Source: Littorina saxatilis (taxonomy: Eukaryota; Mollusca; Gastropoda; Littorinimorpha; Littorinidae). From it: 64,000 bases of DNA. The notes under the pieces were generated by a model, which ran no database searches, was not told where the DNA came from, and saw only the letters and a list, made by a program, of their open reading frames with translations. The translations under genes and the position numbers were made by a program. The DNA lies in contig NC_090255.1 of assembly GCF_037325665.1 (NCBI RefSeq), forward strand, positions 4,970,242-5,034,241. Reading direction: 5' to 3'. Positions 1 to 11,525 of the stretch are shown piece by piece (the first letter of the stretch is position 1; each line of letters begins with the position of its first letter).

Positions 1-208
1 GAAAATCCCCAGTCAGTCTCAACAGAAAATCCCCAGTCTCAACAGAAAATCCCCTGTCTCAACAGAAAATCCCCAGTCAGTCTCAACAGAAAATCCCCAG
101 TCTCAACAGAAAATCCCCAGTCTCAACAGAAAATCCCCGGCCTCAACAGAAAATCCCCAGTCTCAACAGAAAATCCCCAGTCTCAACAGAAAATCCCCAG
201 TCTCAAGA
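1..208. repeat. 20-bp minisatellite
   Basis: About ten head-to-tail units of roughly 20 bp (core GAAAATCCCCAGTCTCAACA). Some units carry a 4-bp expansion (CAGTCAGTCTC). The array is cut by the left edge of the window. Confidence 0.95.
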
Positions 209-897
209 GGATGCAGCCAGACTGTGGATTTGTTGGCATGTTTTTGTTAAAGTTGGAGCATGTTCTCTTGTGAGAAGCAAAGGGCCTGAGCCAATCTGTA
301 GCGATGAAAATGATTGGTTGCACGACATGGCCATTGTACTTGAAACCTGGAAGACAACTTATGGTGAGTTTTGCCATCATATCAGCTTTTCTCATGACAA
401 TGCAAAAGACAATTTCCTGCAATGTGAATGCTTCAGACAGAGCCGTCATGGCTGAATTTTTATTAAATTAACAGCAACCATTTTGTCCAGGTAAATACTG
501 GGCTGTTTATGCGACTGTGTTGTTTTTCTTGCCAGGACTGGAAATAACAAACAGACGACTTGTGGTAGTACAGTAGAAACGTCCTTTTGACTGGTTGTCA
601 TGACAAATGTTGTGTTATAGTATGTATTGTGACAGCTGGTCAGTGGGTGGGTGGGGGGGGGGGGGGGGGGGGGAAGTGTGTCATAAATGGGTGTTCCGCT
701 GTATAAACTTCAGAAGCTGATGGCGTTTTTAGTTCAAAGTTGTCTATGCATGTCATCGATTTATGCTTTGCCTGAAAAGTTTGGTGGTTGATAAAGATCT
801 GTGTCGTTTAGGATGGAGAGTAAAATGGCTGTTGTCACAGCAACTCACATGTTTCTTATTGTATGCAATGAACTCCCACGCTAGTTTGAAAAGAGGG
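209..897. other. No gene recognised
   Basis: Only short, low-information open frames are seen here. A poly-G run of about 22 bases ends near 673. No protein family, RNA or element is recognised. Confidence 0.6.
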
Positions 898-1132
898 GGG
901 GCCAGGTAGCTCAGTTGGTCGAGCACTGGACTAGTGATCCTAGGCTTGCGTGTTCCAATCCGGGCCGGGCCGGACATGGGTTAACTTTATGTGCAGACCT
1001 TGAGACAGTGTCCATGTCCCACCCCTGTGTCACCACTGTGGTACGTAAAAGACCTGGGTCATTCTGCCATACGTGCAGGTGGCTGATACCACCTAAACAC
1101 GTATACACTTTTTGTGTATCTCATCTCATCTA
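898..1132 (+). mobile_element. tRNA-derived SINE
   Basis: The head has a Pol III box A (TAGCTCAGTTGG, about 907-918) and a box B-like element (GTGTTCCAATCC, about 950-961), spaced as in tRNA genes. A non-tRNA body follows, ending in a TCTCATCT-type short repeat. There is no cloverleaf 3' half, so it is a SINE and not a tRNA gene. Confidence 0.75.
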
Positions 1133-1461
1133 AAGTCGGGGTATAGTGGAATATTTCTCTCTTATTGTATGCAATGAGCTCCCACCCTAGTTTGAGAATG
1201 GCATGTATTTGTACACTGTCTCCGCTGTTCTCATCAAAATGTGTTGCTTGTCATTCAAAAAAAAATGTCTTCTCTATCTCAAAATTAAAAAGAATGGCAA
1301 TCACAACTTGTGCAAATATGGTTAGTGATATTTTCAATCAAATAGAGATTTAGTGCCAACAATTGATTCACTAAGAGAAAAAGTGTTTGTTTGTTTGTTT
1401 GTTTGGGTGTTTGTTTGTTTGGGTGTTTGATGGGAGGTTGTGAGGGAGGGGTGACTCACTA
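1133..1461. other. Intergenic, TTTG microsatellite
   Basis: No gene seen. A (TTTG)n-type stretch lies at about 1386-1428. Confidence 0.6.
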
Positions 1462-1866
1462 CAGTGGAACCCCCCCTTTTTAAGACCTCCAAACATCTGA
1501 AAAAACAAGGTCTTAAAAGGGAGAATGGGGATAAATGTACAGGGCTTGTGAATATATCAAGGCAAGGTCTTACAAGGGAGGAAGCAAATTTCATTCGGGG
1601 GTCTTTATAACTCATTGTCTCTCAGGTACGGATATATATATATCCGTAGCCACTCATATTGACCAGGTACGGATATATCCGCTCAGACTGTTAGCTTCAG
1701 TCGCTTCCTGTAACGTCCATCTAACGCCTGCATTCCAGCGTGTTGCTACACAGTATCTACACAGTTACTACAATTCTGAGTGACCTGCTGCAGCACAGCT
1801 GGTCTCGGTTAAAAAAAACTTGGTCAACATGGGTGGGGTAGAATGTGTTAAAGGGAGGTTCCTCTG
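1462..1866. mobile_element. MITE with CAGTGGAACC ends
   Basis: The ends are inverted repeats, CAGTGGAACCCCCC on the left and GGGAGGTTCCTCTG on the right, flanked by TA on both sides. The interior has the phrase AAGACC / GGTCTTAAAAGGG typical of the family, and no transposase. A second member, split by a DIRS element, is at 49360-55469. A TA target duplication points to a Tc1/mariner-like origin, but the family is not certain. Confidence 0.6.
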
Positions 1867-2316
1867 TATCGCATGAAAGGTCTGTCAGCTACTTTCATGT
1901 TCAGTTGCCTTGGCTGTATTTATTACTATAAGTATGCTGTTGGTGGTTGTGTCTGCTGTTACATTTTGCCATCAGTTGTTTTTTACATAGTCATGTGTTG
2001 ATTGTAGTTTGTCTGACCCTCATAGGAATGAACTGATGAGTAAAGTGTGACTGGGTTGAATGAGTTTGTTTCCTGGTACAGATCTTGAAGAGATTTTGCG
2101 TTCAGTACAGCTGAACTGGAATTTTTGTCTCAATACATATAATGTACCAAGGTTTTGAAACGTGAAATATTAAATGCTGAAACAATATTGCCCAAGATTT
2201 GTCTTTTTTTTTTAAGCGTATTGGTGTATGTGTATTTGCAATAATAGAAAATGATCATCAGTTTCTACAAGAGTTCTGTCATTTGGAAAAAAAACTGAAA
2301 TCAGAATCCCAGAAGT
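1867..2316. other. No feature recognised
   Basis: AT-rich non-coding sequence; nothing recognisable on either strand. Confidence 0.5.
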
Positions 2317-2318
2317 AT

Positions 2319-2370
<52 letters not shown>

Positions 2371-2371
2371 A

Positions 2372-2456
<85 letters not shown>
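2317..2456. repeat. (TC)n microsatellite
   Basis: About 140 bp of almost pure TC dinucleotides with three interruptions. The open frames across it are artefacts. Confidence 0.97.
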
Positions 2457-2661
2457 CCACACACCTTTTCACAAAAATACAAGTGCACACAAACGGAAAG
2501 ACAAGCAAAAAATCACTGATTTAATGATGTACCAATTACAGTGGGTTTCATGTGACTTTGGCTTAATGAAGAAATACCAGGTCTCATGAGCCTTTCGAAG
2601 TGGCCCTCTGCTCCTACATTTATAGAGCTTGTTTGGGCACTAGATTAAATTAGTTAAATTT

Positions 2662-2774
2662 GATGTATTCAATTTATTATTTAAATTAATACTAAGGTCG
2701 TTCAGGCGCAACTGGGGAGTCTGTTTGCTCTTGAACAAGCTTAGTTCTTATTTAAATAATAAATGTAATACATC
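2662..2774. repeat. AT-rich inverted repeat
   Basis: Arms of about 25 bp starting GATGTATTCAATTTATT and ending AATAAATGTAATACATC face each other across about 65 bp. It may be a small foldback element; no target duplication was resolved. Confidence 0.6.
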
Positions 2775-2835
2775 TAAAAAAAAAAAAGAATAGCACCCAG
2801 TAAAACCGCCTTTTCAATTCACCAACCACTTTGGC

Positions 2836-3126
2836 AGCATACTCAGTCTACAACTCCAGTAGCACCACTGTCACTTTGGGACCAGTCTGACTATCATACT
2901 CAGTCTACAACTCCAGTAGCACCACTGTCACTTTGGGACCAGTCTGACTATCATTCTCACTCTACAACTCCAGTAGCACCACTGTCACTTTGGGACCAGT
3001 CTGACTATCATACTCAGTCTACAACTCCAGTAGCACCACTGTCACTTTGGGACCAGTCTGACTATCATTCTCACTCTACAACTCCAGTAGCACCACTGTC
3101 ACTTTGGGACCAGTCTGACTATCATT
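2836..3126. repeat. 57-bp minisatellite, five units
   Basis: Five tandem units of 57 bp (ACTCCAGTAGCACCACTG core, TTTGGGACCAGTCTGACTAT end) differ by single bases such as CATACTCAG versus CATTCTCAC. Confidence 0.95.
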
Positions 3127-3149
3127 CTCAGTCTCCCTCCTGCACTACC

Positions 3150-3700
3150 ACTCTCGCTCTAGCATCATCATTCTCACTTGCACCGACAGGCATCTGTCAC
3201 TCTAGCACCGGTCTGGCACCACCATTTTGACATCACTATTGGCACCACCACTCTAACACCGGTCTGGCACCACCATTTTGACATCATTATTTTGACATCA
3301 TTATTGGCACCACCACTCTAACACCGGTCTGGCACCACCATTTTGACATCATTGGCACCACCACTCTAACACCGGTCTGGCACCACCATTTTGACATCAC
3401 TATTTTGACATCACTATTGGCACCACCACTCTAACACCGGTCTGGCACCACCATTTTGACATCATTATTGGCACCACCACTCTAACACCGGTCTGGCACC
3501 ACCATTTTGACATCATTATTGGCACCACCACTCTAACACCGGTCTGGCACCACCATTTTGACATCATTATTGGCACCACCACTCTTAACACCGGTCTGGC
3601 ACCACCATTTTGACATCACTATTTTGACATCACTATTGGCGCCAACATTTTGACATCACTATTTTGACATCACTATTGGCCCACCATCCTCCCTCTGGCA
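3150..3700. repeat. ~51-63-bp minisatellite
   Basis: Tandem units contain CACCACTCTAACACCGGTC, CTGGCACCACC and ATTTTGACATCA in changing number. The unit length varies because the ATTTTGACATCACT sub-unit is repeated in some copies. Confidence 0.92.
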
Positions 3701-4025
3701 CCACCACTCCTGGCACCCCCTTTCTCACTCTGGCACCACACCTATCACTTCTCACCGTTCTCACTCTGACATCACCAAGCTCACACCACCATTCTCACTC
3801 TGGTCGTATAACCGGTCTAAGAGGGAGATAGCGCCCAGATGACAAGTGTGAAGGATCTAGAGTTGGCTGGTTGATGATTTTGTATGTCCCAGTTTGGCTA
3901 TTGAGAGTCGATTAATTGTTGTGTTCTTTCTCGGTTTTCATGGCGGTTTCCGTGTTTGAAACTTTTACAGTCAAGGTCTGTCACGGTCAAGAAAAAAAGG
4001 TACTGAAAACTCAAAGACAGGAAAC

Positions 4026-4028
<3 letters not shown>
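3701..4028. other. No gene recognised
   Basis: Decayed edge of the preceding minisatellite (CTCACTCTGGCACC phrases) followed by unremarkable sequence. Confidence 0.5.
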
Positions 4029-4075
<47 letters not shown>

Positions 4076-4134
4076 ACACACACACACACACATACATACA
4101 TACATACATACACATACACGCACGCACGCACGTT
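4029..4134. repeat. (CA)n/(CATA)n microsatellite
   Basis: CA dinucleotides pass into CATA and CACG tetranucleotides. Confidence 0.95.
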
Positions 4135-4606
4135 GGAACCGGTCTGGCACGCTCACTCTGGCACTATCATTGTCACCCGCACTGCCCCACATTGCTATCC
4201 AGGACCGATGTAAGTTTGCTTCCTTTCTCATTGTACATGACAGTAGCCATGATTAAAACAAGTTTTGTTTACTTCTATCACAGTAAAAATGTGTAAGGTT
4301 CCAAAAAGCTCATGTCTTTTCTCATGAGGCGATGGTCCTGGACTCAAGCCTGTACGTAATTGGACGAAGTCGACTTCGCGAAGCTGGCCGCACGGAGCTT
4401 TTACCACGTTAGCACTGAGTTTTCGGTAAAACCAGAAGACACCTGGTTAGCCTATATAAAAAAAAATTAAAAAAATAAAAAGTCCATGGGACTAGAAAAG
4501 GTCTCTGCAGATATTTTAATGTAGACAGAATGTTCTTTCTCCCTCACAATATCAAAAACCTCGAATAACTTTGACCATAAGGAGGCAATACCCCTAAGGA
4601 CCGCCT
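4135..4606. other. No gene recognised
   Basis: Region 3' of the RING gene that follows on the minus strand. A GAAGTCGACTTCGCGAAG palindrome-rich phrase near 4365-4383 may be part of a dispersed repeat. An A/T run is at 4457-4482. Confidence 0.4.
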
Positions 4607-5611
4607 TCAGGGTTGTCCACGCCTAATGTTGCTCTGATGAGATCTGGTCACAAGTTGATCTCGTTCAGCTAGAACTTGCCGAGCTTTTAGCGCCTGGATG
4701 GCAAGTTTGGGTCCCTTCCTTACGTCTAAGCCAGCTCTCAGCCTAGGGGCGGACATAGGCCTTTGTTGTCCGAGAGATACAGCTTGTTGCGATCTTTGCC
4801 GCTGAACATCGTTAGGTTCCGTTTTTGATTCCAAGAGAGTCAGTCTTTGGGCGGAGGGTGGCCTCCCTTCTCTTCTGAGAGAAGAAGCCTGTGGGTATCT
4901 TTGCGACTGAACATCGTTAGGTCTCGATTTTGATCCCGAGAGAGTCAGTCTTGAGGCGGAGGGTGGGCTCCCTTCTCTTCCGAGAGATGCAGTATGTGGG
5001 TGTCTTTGCAGCGGAACACCTTTATGGCTGGAGTCCAAGAGTGTCAGTCCTCCTCTAGGTGCGGCCGAACAAGGTCTTTCTCTTCCGATAGAAGCATCAT
5101 CATCTCTCAGTCTGGATATTCCACCATCGACCTCCCATCGAAGATTTCTAAAAAATCTTTCATCTCTTTCTTCAAGTTCTTGGACGCGTTGGTTGATTTG
5201 TGCTGATATATTGCGAGGCGTTTTCAAAGATCTTCCCTGAATTTGCTGCAGAAGGTCACTGTACGCGATTTTACTTGTCATCTGCTTGGGGTGACGTTCC
5301 GGCGTGGTTGCTCGCTGTGAACGGTACACGGTGGAATACGATCTGGAAACTCTGAGGTTGGAGAATTTCGTAGGGGAGTCCATCATCCTTGGTAAGATTA
5401 TTGGTTCGTAGACTGGGAAATCGGACACATCCTCTGCGGTCTTTTTGATTGGCTGACGACACATGGGACAAGGAAACTGCCCTGATTGGCTGCTGGAATC
5501 AGCGAGAGTTTTCAGGCAGTCCAGGCAAAAACAATGTCTGTTTCCACAGGGGGTCATTCTTAGCTGCGACTCTTTGTAACATACTGGGCATTCATGGCTG
5601 CTTGACGTCAT
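4607..5611 (-). CDS. RING-finger protein A (intronless)
   Basis: A 334-aa open frame from ATG to TGA with no intron. Residues 9-53 form a C3HC4 RING: CPVC, then Cys-x3-His (CGNRH), CFCLDC and CPMC. By family this suggests zinc-dependent E3 ubiquitin ligase activity, but the substrate is unknown. After the RING there is a short charged, probably coiled-coil stretch (QRVQELEERDERF, about residues 140-153). Three tandem repeats of about 33 aa follow, each holding a PPSA or PMSA motif and the phrase LTL (about residues 188-290). The basic tail has no membrane segment. The start is fixed by conservation with the paralogue at 10160-10849, which begins MTSTSQDCPVC. The two are diverged tandem duplicates on one strand. 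The start codon overlaps a perfect CRE palindrome. No TRIM B-box or other named domain is seen. Confidence 0.8.
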   Translation of the reverse strand: MTSSSHECPVCYKESQLRMTPCGNRHCFCLDCLKTLADSSSQSGQFPCPMCRQPIKKTAEDVSDFPVYEPIILPRMMDSPTKFSNLRVSRSYSTVYRSQRATTPERHPKQMTSKIAYSDLLQQIQGRSLKTPRNISAQINQRVQELEERDERFFRNLRWEVDGGISRLRDDDASIGRERPCSAAPRGGLTLLDSSHKGVPLQRHPHTASLGREGSPPSASRLTLSGSKSRPNDVQSQRYPQASSLRREGRPPSAQRLTLLESKTEPNDVQRQRSQQAVSLGQQRPMSAPRLRAGLDVRKGPKLAIQALKARQVLAERDQLVTRSHQSNIRRGQP

Positions 5612-5773
5612 TCTGACACTGATTCTCGCCGTTAAAATGACGTCACTGAAAGTCCATTACATTTTTCGCCAGATTTCAAGTTCCGCTTTGTACAAGTGAC
5701 GTTTCTTTGAGCGTTCCTCGCTTGTTCAGTCACATCATACTCTTTGATCAAACTGAACATGAATCTGACGTCA
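5603..5773 (-). promoter_or_regulatory. CRE palindrome cluster, RING gene A
   Basis: Perfect TGACGTCA palindromes lie at 5603-5610 (overlapping the start codon), 5639-5646 and 5766-5773. Near matches (GGACGTCA, TGACGTCG) lie farther upstream, to about 5880. TGACGTCA is the consensus site of CREB/ATF bZIP factors; a regulatory role here is inferred from clustering and from the same arrangement at the paralogue. Confidence 0.6.
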
Positions 5774-6060
5774 GCAGCGTCAACACTGATTTTGACCTTT
5801 GCACTCAGCGTTAAAGGACGTCACAATTAAGCGTCATCGAAGGTTGACAGTGACGCCTGTGGCCGTCGTTTGACGTCGTTGAAGTTTACTCAAACTCTGA
5901 TTGCGAGATGTTCACGTAGCTGTTTCTTCTGGTCGAACCAAAGGAGTGGCTCAGAGTGGTTCAGACAGAAAGGAAAGTCGTTCCAAATTCACTCATGTTT
6001 TCATGTAGTGTGTAAGACCTGCGAGACATTAAACAAAAAGTGGTTCTTAGTTATAGCTGT

Positions 6061-6078
6061 CTCTCTCTGTGTCTGTAC

Positions 6079-6118
<40 letters not shown>

Positions 6119-6239
6119 CTCTCTCTCTCTCTCTCTGAGGCTCTCTCTCTCTCTCTCTCACACACACATACACCGACACGCACACACACCCACATATACA
6201 CACACTTACACACACACACAAACACACACACACACACAA
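6061..6239. repeat. (CT)n then (CA)n microsatellite
   Basis: CT dinucleotides to about 6160, then CA dinucleotides with interruptions. Confidence 0.95.
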
Positions 6240-6417
6240 TCAATCAATCAATCAATGAGGCTTATATCGCGCATATTCCGTGGGTACAGTTCTAGACGCT
6301 CTGCAGTGATGCCGTGTGAGATGAAATTTTATACGGCCAGTAGATTGCAGCCATGTCGGCGCATATTTACCTTTCACGGCCTTATTCCAAGTCACACGGG
6401 TATGGTAGACAATTATT
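6240..6417 (-). mobile_element. SINE 3' fragment
   Basis: Reverse orientation. The (ATTG)n tail is at the left, followed by the body found in the full copy at 34170-34582 (TATATCGCGC, CCGTGGGTACAGTTCTA, CCGTGTGAGATGAAATTT). The tRNA-like head is absent, so the copy is 5' truncated. Confidence 0.8.
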
Positions 6418-7050
6418 AACACACACAGACAGACAGACAGACAGACACACACACACACACCATGAGCGACAACTGATTCACTGAGTTTAGAAATTGGAAC
6501 ATTAAATAATAAGAGTGTTAGCCGGCACCCTTTGCAATAAAAATCGAAACACTCACCGAATTCTGTTCTCCCATGGCACTTAATTTCAGATGCGTTGCAT
6601 TCACTCCATGAAAAAGTACGTCAACGCAGCAGATAATTCACACTCTCGGAGTATGTTTCTCAAGTTAATACAGTACAAGGAGCTCAAACACAACTTTCCG
6701 TCCTTGTCAATGCCCAAGACTTGAGACCAAAGAGCTTAAAATAGAGTCTACACCATAAAATCTTTGTTAAAGACCAGACATGCTTATCGAATGGACTTGC
6801 CTCATGGCCTATTATCACGTTGAAGCACTGTCACAATTAAAGGCTTCACAGCCTGCCGTTTACGCTTTGTGGGGCATGCAAGAGAGAGAAAGAACGAACG
6901 CCGGAACGAACGAATGGTTTATTTGCTCACGGTTTGGCCGTCGGCCCATTGCAAAGCGAACAGTGGGGCAAGGAAGGGGAGGAGGGGGGTGTGGGTCACA
7001 AACGAAACCGAGCGAGAAAACCCATGTCCGAAACATTATTTAAGTTTTTT
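6418..7050. other. No gene recognised
   Basis: A short (CAGA)n/(CA)n tract at about 6420-6460. The rest is non-repetitive with no recognisable coding frame. Confidence 0.5.
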
Positions 7051-7436
7051 TCATGCTAGAGAGAGAGACAGAGAGACAGAGAGAGAGACAGACACACACA
7101 CACACACACAGATACACACACACACTCACACACATACACACACGCATACACACACACACACACACATACACACGCATACACACACACACATACACACACA
7201 CACACATACATACACACACACACACACATACGGACAGCCTGGCAGATAGAGAAAACACAGAGAGAGAGAGCATGCTAGTGAGAGAGACTGATAGGCAGAC
7301 AGCCTGAGAGAGAGAGAGAGAGCATGCTAGTGAGAGAGACTGATAGGCAGACAGAGAGAGAGAGAGAGAGCATGCTAGTGAGAGAGACTGATAGGCAGAC
7401 AGACAGACAGACAGAGAGAGAGAGAGGGAGACAGAG
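7051..7436. repeat. Compound GA/CA microsatellite and 54-bp repeats
   Basis: (GA)n and (CA)n with TACA interruptions. Then about three tandem units contain GCATGCTAGTGAGAGAG and ACTGATAGGCAGACAG (7270-7405). Confidence 0.93.
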
Positions 7437-7534
7437 AACAAACAAAAAACCCACAAGGACAATCTTTCTGTATCGCTTATCGCTTTGGTGCTGACAAAAT
7501 ACGAGAATGATCTGTCTTTGGGTCGTGACAAGTC

Positions 7535-8008
7535 TTTCTTTTTCTTTATTTATTTGGTGTTTAACGTCGTTTTCAACCACGAAGGTTATATCGCGACGGG
7601 GGAAGGGGGGAGATGGGATAGAGCCACTTGTCAAGCGCTTAGAACTGTACCCACGGAATACGTGCTATATAAGCTTCATATTGATTGATTGATTGATTGT
7701 CAATTGTTTCTTGTTCACAAAAGCACTAATCAAAAATTTGCTCCAGGGGCTTGTAACGTTGTACAATATAATTATATGACCTTACTGGGAGAATTCAAGT
7801 TTCCAGTACAAAGGACTTAACATTTCTTACATACTGCTTGACTAAAATCTTTACAAAAATTGACTATATTCTATACAAGAAACACTTAACAAGGGTAAAA
7901 GGAGAAACAGAATCCGTTAGTCGCCTCTTACGACATGCTGGGGAGCATCGTGTAAATTCTTTCTCGTCCCAACCAATATGGGACTCCCCCTAACCCGCGG
8001 GGGGTTGA
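7535..8008 (-). mobile_element. Mollusc SINE-like element (GTCGTAAGAGGCGACTAA type)
   Basis: In minus orientation it starts at the GGGGGAGTCCC end, contains GCATGTCGTAAGAGGCGAC, and ends AAAACGACGTTAAACACC followed by an AAATA-rich tail. The same sequence recurs at 43378-43697 and 44672-45032, with a more distant relative at 42262-42768. The body resembles widespread molluscan SINEs, from memory; the family name is not certain. It is split by the insertion at 7635-7696. Confidence 0.7.
7635..7696 (+). mobile_element. Nested truncated SINE tail
   Basis: A 62-bp SINE 3' end (GCGCTTAGAACTGTACCC to (GATT)n) lies inside the element at 7535-8008. It is bracketed by TTGTCAA at 7628-7634 and 7697-7703. 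The uninterrupted site (CACTTGTCAATTG) is seen in the sister copies at about 43460 and 44755. Confidence 0.88.
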
Positions 8009-8264
8009 CAAGTCTTAGTGTGTCCACGTCGCTGTAGAGACAGTGCAAGGGGACACATCCACACTTACAGATCACCAGGAAGTTTCTCATTACTGACCCG
8101 ACAGTTTGATCAAGTTAGCGAGGGATCGTTATAGAACATAGATAAGGTAGATTAACCCCGTTTTTCCCTGCCGACACTTGAATAATTTTTAAGGTTTTAA
8201 GCTTTCAGGTTCCATTGATGATTTTAGAATGTATGGTGTTGCATTGTATTTCTATATGAACAGT

Positions 8265-8294
8265 TTCTGGGAGAGAGAGAGAGTGAGAGAGAGA

Positions 8295-8335
<41 letters not shown>
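8265..8335. repeat. (GA)n microsatellite
   Basis: GA dinucleotides directly left of the foldback element that follows. Confidence 0.95.
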
Positions 8336-8336
<1 letters not shown>

Positions 8337-8340
8337 ACCC

Positions 8341-8783
8341 ATTGCACCTCGGTTCGACCGAAGCTAAGTTAAGAATAAATTCCTGTTGGGCAGCGGGATA
8401 AAGTATTCCCTCATACCTCGGAGATATACCTTCAGTCGCTCGCAGCGACGTCACGTGACATTTTAGATGGTGGAAAGAATGCTGTCGCTTATCGGCACTG
8501 GGTGCAGTGCCTTTGTAGTGCACTTGCACTAGAACGGCACTGGGTCCAGTATCCGCTCCGGCGTCGAAGCATTTTCCACTAAAAAGTGCACAAAATTTGA
8601 CCTATTTCGTCGCCTATAGGGGACGGAAAGAATGTCATTTCAATGGTGTGATAACACTCTTTCCGTCACGTGACGTCGCTGCGAGCGAGTGAAGGTATCT
8701 CTCCGAGGTATGAGGGAATACTTTAACCCGCTGCACAACAGCAATTTATTCTTAACTTAGCTTCGGTCGAACCGAGGTGCAAT
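8341..8783. mobile_element. Foldback MITE, ~125-bp inverted repeats
   Basis: The ends read ATTGCACCTCGGTTCGACCG and, in inverse, CGGTCGAACCGAGGTGCAAT. The inverted repeat continues through the GACGTCACGTGAC segment. The middle is unique and has no transposase. It sits within a GA microsatellite that continues on the right; no clean target duplication is visible. Confidence 0.8.
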
Positions 8784-9109
<326 letters not shown>

Positions 9110-9284
9110 ATATTATTATTGTCTTTGTCTAAAGGACTTTCAAAACGTCAAAGCATTTGTGTACAGAAAGCATTTTGTGAAAATAGTAAACGCCAACCAG
9201 CACAGAAACAAGCAAACAACATTCCACTAAGAATGATTTTGTTCGAAAACGTTCAATGTATTTATGTTTACCGTAACCTTGTCG

Positions 9285-9660
<376 letters not shown>

Positions 9661-10159
9661 TAAACAAAGACAACATTTCTTATGCTTGCTTCTTTCCGAA
9701 ACCTTTGCTGTCATTTCGGCAGAATTGTCCAACTGTTTCACGGCGAGGGGGAAAAAGTGACTGCAAGGGCTGCCAAAAAATGTCGAAACCTTTATGGCGA
9801 TTTCCGAAAAAAACAATAAAAATAATATAGCGGCCATAATCAATGCATGATGAATTTGAAAATGGCCATGACCTACAAAATGGCCATAACGGTTTCAAAA
9901 TTGAAGTGCACTTCGAGGCCGATGTCTGCTCTTAAATCGTAGGTCAGTTTTTAACATCAAAAACAACGGAAACGACACGTTCGAACCGCTCGCTAGTGGT
10001 TGGCCAACAGAGTCACGTGTAGCTTGCCTCAGTGTTGCCAAGGAAAAACAAAGAAAAGCAACTCTCATACAACCCATAAACACTTGACAGAGTTATTTCC
10101 AAACATCGTGTTTTGGGACATGTTTTGTTAATACACTTCTGTGGTTGGATGTTTAGAAA
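9661..10159. other. No gene recognised
   Basis: Region 3' of RING gene B. It includes short AATGGCCAT-type repeats around 9830-9890; no coding evidence. Confidence 0.5.
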
Positions 10160-10849
10160 TTAAGGCTGTGCTTGCGATGGCCACGCCCACTGTTTTACGT
10201 CCAGGAATTCTTGCTGTTGCAAGCGGATAGCTAGCTGCTCGTCTTCGCCAATTGGCTGTGGAGTTCTTGACGTCTCTGCGTATCTAGATCCCACTCTCGA
10301 ACCGAGACGAGATCTTGTTGTTCTATGGGCAGAGCGAAGCTCTTCTCTTGCGTGAGGAGGATTAAATCTACTGCTTCCAGAACTTGTATTTTGATACTCC
10401 TCCCGCGGAAGATTCCGGCGATTGAAACTGTCAGCTCTTTCTTCCAGTTCTTGCGCGCGCTGCCTGGTCTCCTGCGGGATATTTCGCGAGTCTGTTCTGC
10501 TCTTCGGCCGTGAGATGAGACGGTTGTTCTCCATGGTTTCGCCTGTCACATGCTCGGACTGAACTGCCGCTCGAGGTGGACGGTAAACGGTGCAAGAAGA
10601 TCTCGCCTTGATGTCTAGATCTATTAGTTTTGTGTTGGGCGATAGTTTGTGGATAGGAAAACTGGACACACCTTTTAGAGTGTAGGTGATTGGTTGGCGA
10701 CAGATGGGGCAAGGAAGCTGTCCCACCTCTCTGAACCCAGCGAGGGTGTGAAGGCAGTCTACGCAGAAGCAGTGTCGGTTTCCGCAAGGTACCACGCGGA
10801 GCTGGCACTCTTTCAAACACACGGGGCAATCCTGGCTTGTTGACGTCAT
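10160..10849 (-). CDS. RING-finger protein B (intronless)
   Basis: A 229-aa open frame from ATG to stop, no intron. Residues 8-51 form the same C3HC4 RING as the paralogue at 4607-5611: CPVC, CGNRH, CFCVDC, CPIC. The linker QRAQELEERADSF is charged and may form a short coiled coil; it matches the linker of protein A. The C-terminal EDEQLAIRLQQQEF resembles ubiquitin-interacting helices of some RING ligases, which is only a suggestion. Protein A's repeated PPSA block is absent, which explains the shorter length. E3 ligase activity is inferred from the domain alone. Start chosen from the shared MTS-Ser/Thr-S start. The start codon overlaps a CRE palindrome. Confidence 0.8.
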   Translation of the reverse strand: MTSTSQDCPVCLKECQLRVVPCGNRHCFCVDCLHTLAGFREVGQLPCPICRQPITYTLKGVSSFPIHKLSPNTKLIDLDIKARSSCTVYRPPRAAVQSEHVTGETMENNRLISRPKSRTDSRNIPQETRQRAQELEERADSFNRRNLPREEYQNTSSGSSRFNPPHAREELRSAHRTTRSRLGSRVGSRYAETSRTPQPIGEDEQLAIRLQQQEFLDVKQWAWPSQAQP

Positions 10850-10979
10850 TCTGACGTAAATTCTGACGTCAGCAGCGACAGTCTACGCAGATTCTGTTTG
10901 TCTGACTGACGTCACAAGTCTCCTAGTTGCGAAACACACTTGCACATGCTTCTTGGGCATTCTTGTCCTATTGACGTCA
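10841..10979 (-). promoter_or_regulatory. CRE palindrome cluster, RING gene B
   Basis: Four perfect TGACGTCA sites at 10841-10848 (over the start codon), 10864-10871, 10907-10914 and 10972-10979. The layout parallels that of RING gene A. Confidence 0.62.
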
Positions 10980-11233
10980 TTCTAACGTATATCTGACGCC
11001 ACAAGCATACATCTTAATTGTCTTGTTCTCATGACGCCAAATGTCACCCCTAGTCCTCTTGTAAGGTAGCCTCATATATGATGATCATCAGTGAAGTCTA
11101 TTTGTGATCTTTGATACACGTTCGAATCAAGCGGGAAAAATGAGTTCGGAACTACTCACGTCGTTTGGAGCTTACGTGAAGCGTAAACAAATTAAAAAGA
11201 TATCTGCAAGGCGAAAAAACACAAATTATATCA

Positions 11234-11240
<7 letters not shown>

Positions 11241-11325
<85 letters not shown>

Positions 11326-11337
11326 CTCTCTCTCGTC

Positions 11338-11418
<81 letters not shown>

Positions 11419-11463
11419 CACACACACATACATACACGCGCGCGCGCCTACGCACGCACTATG

Positions 11464-11501
<38 letters not shown>

Positions 11502-11525
11502 CACACACACATTAACACACACACA
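11241..11525. repeat. (CT)n then (CA)n microsatellite
   Basis: CT to about 11335, CA to about 11430, a short GCGCGCGC stretch, then CA again. Confidence 0.96.
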
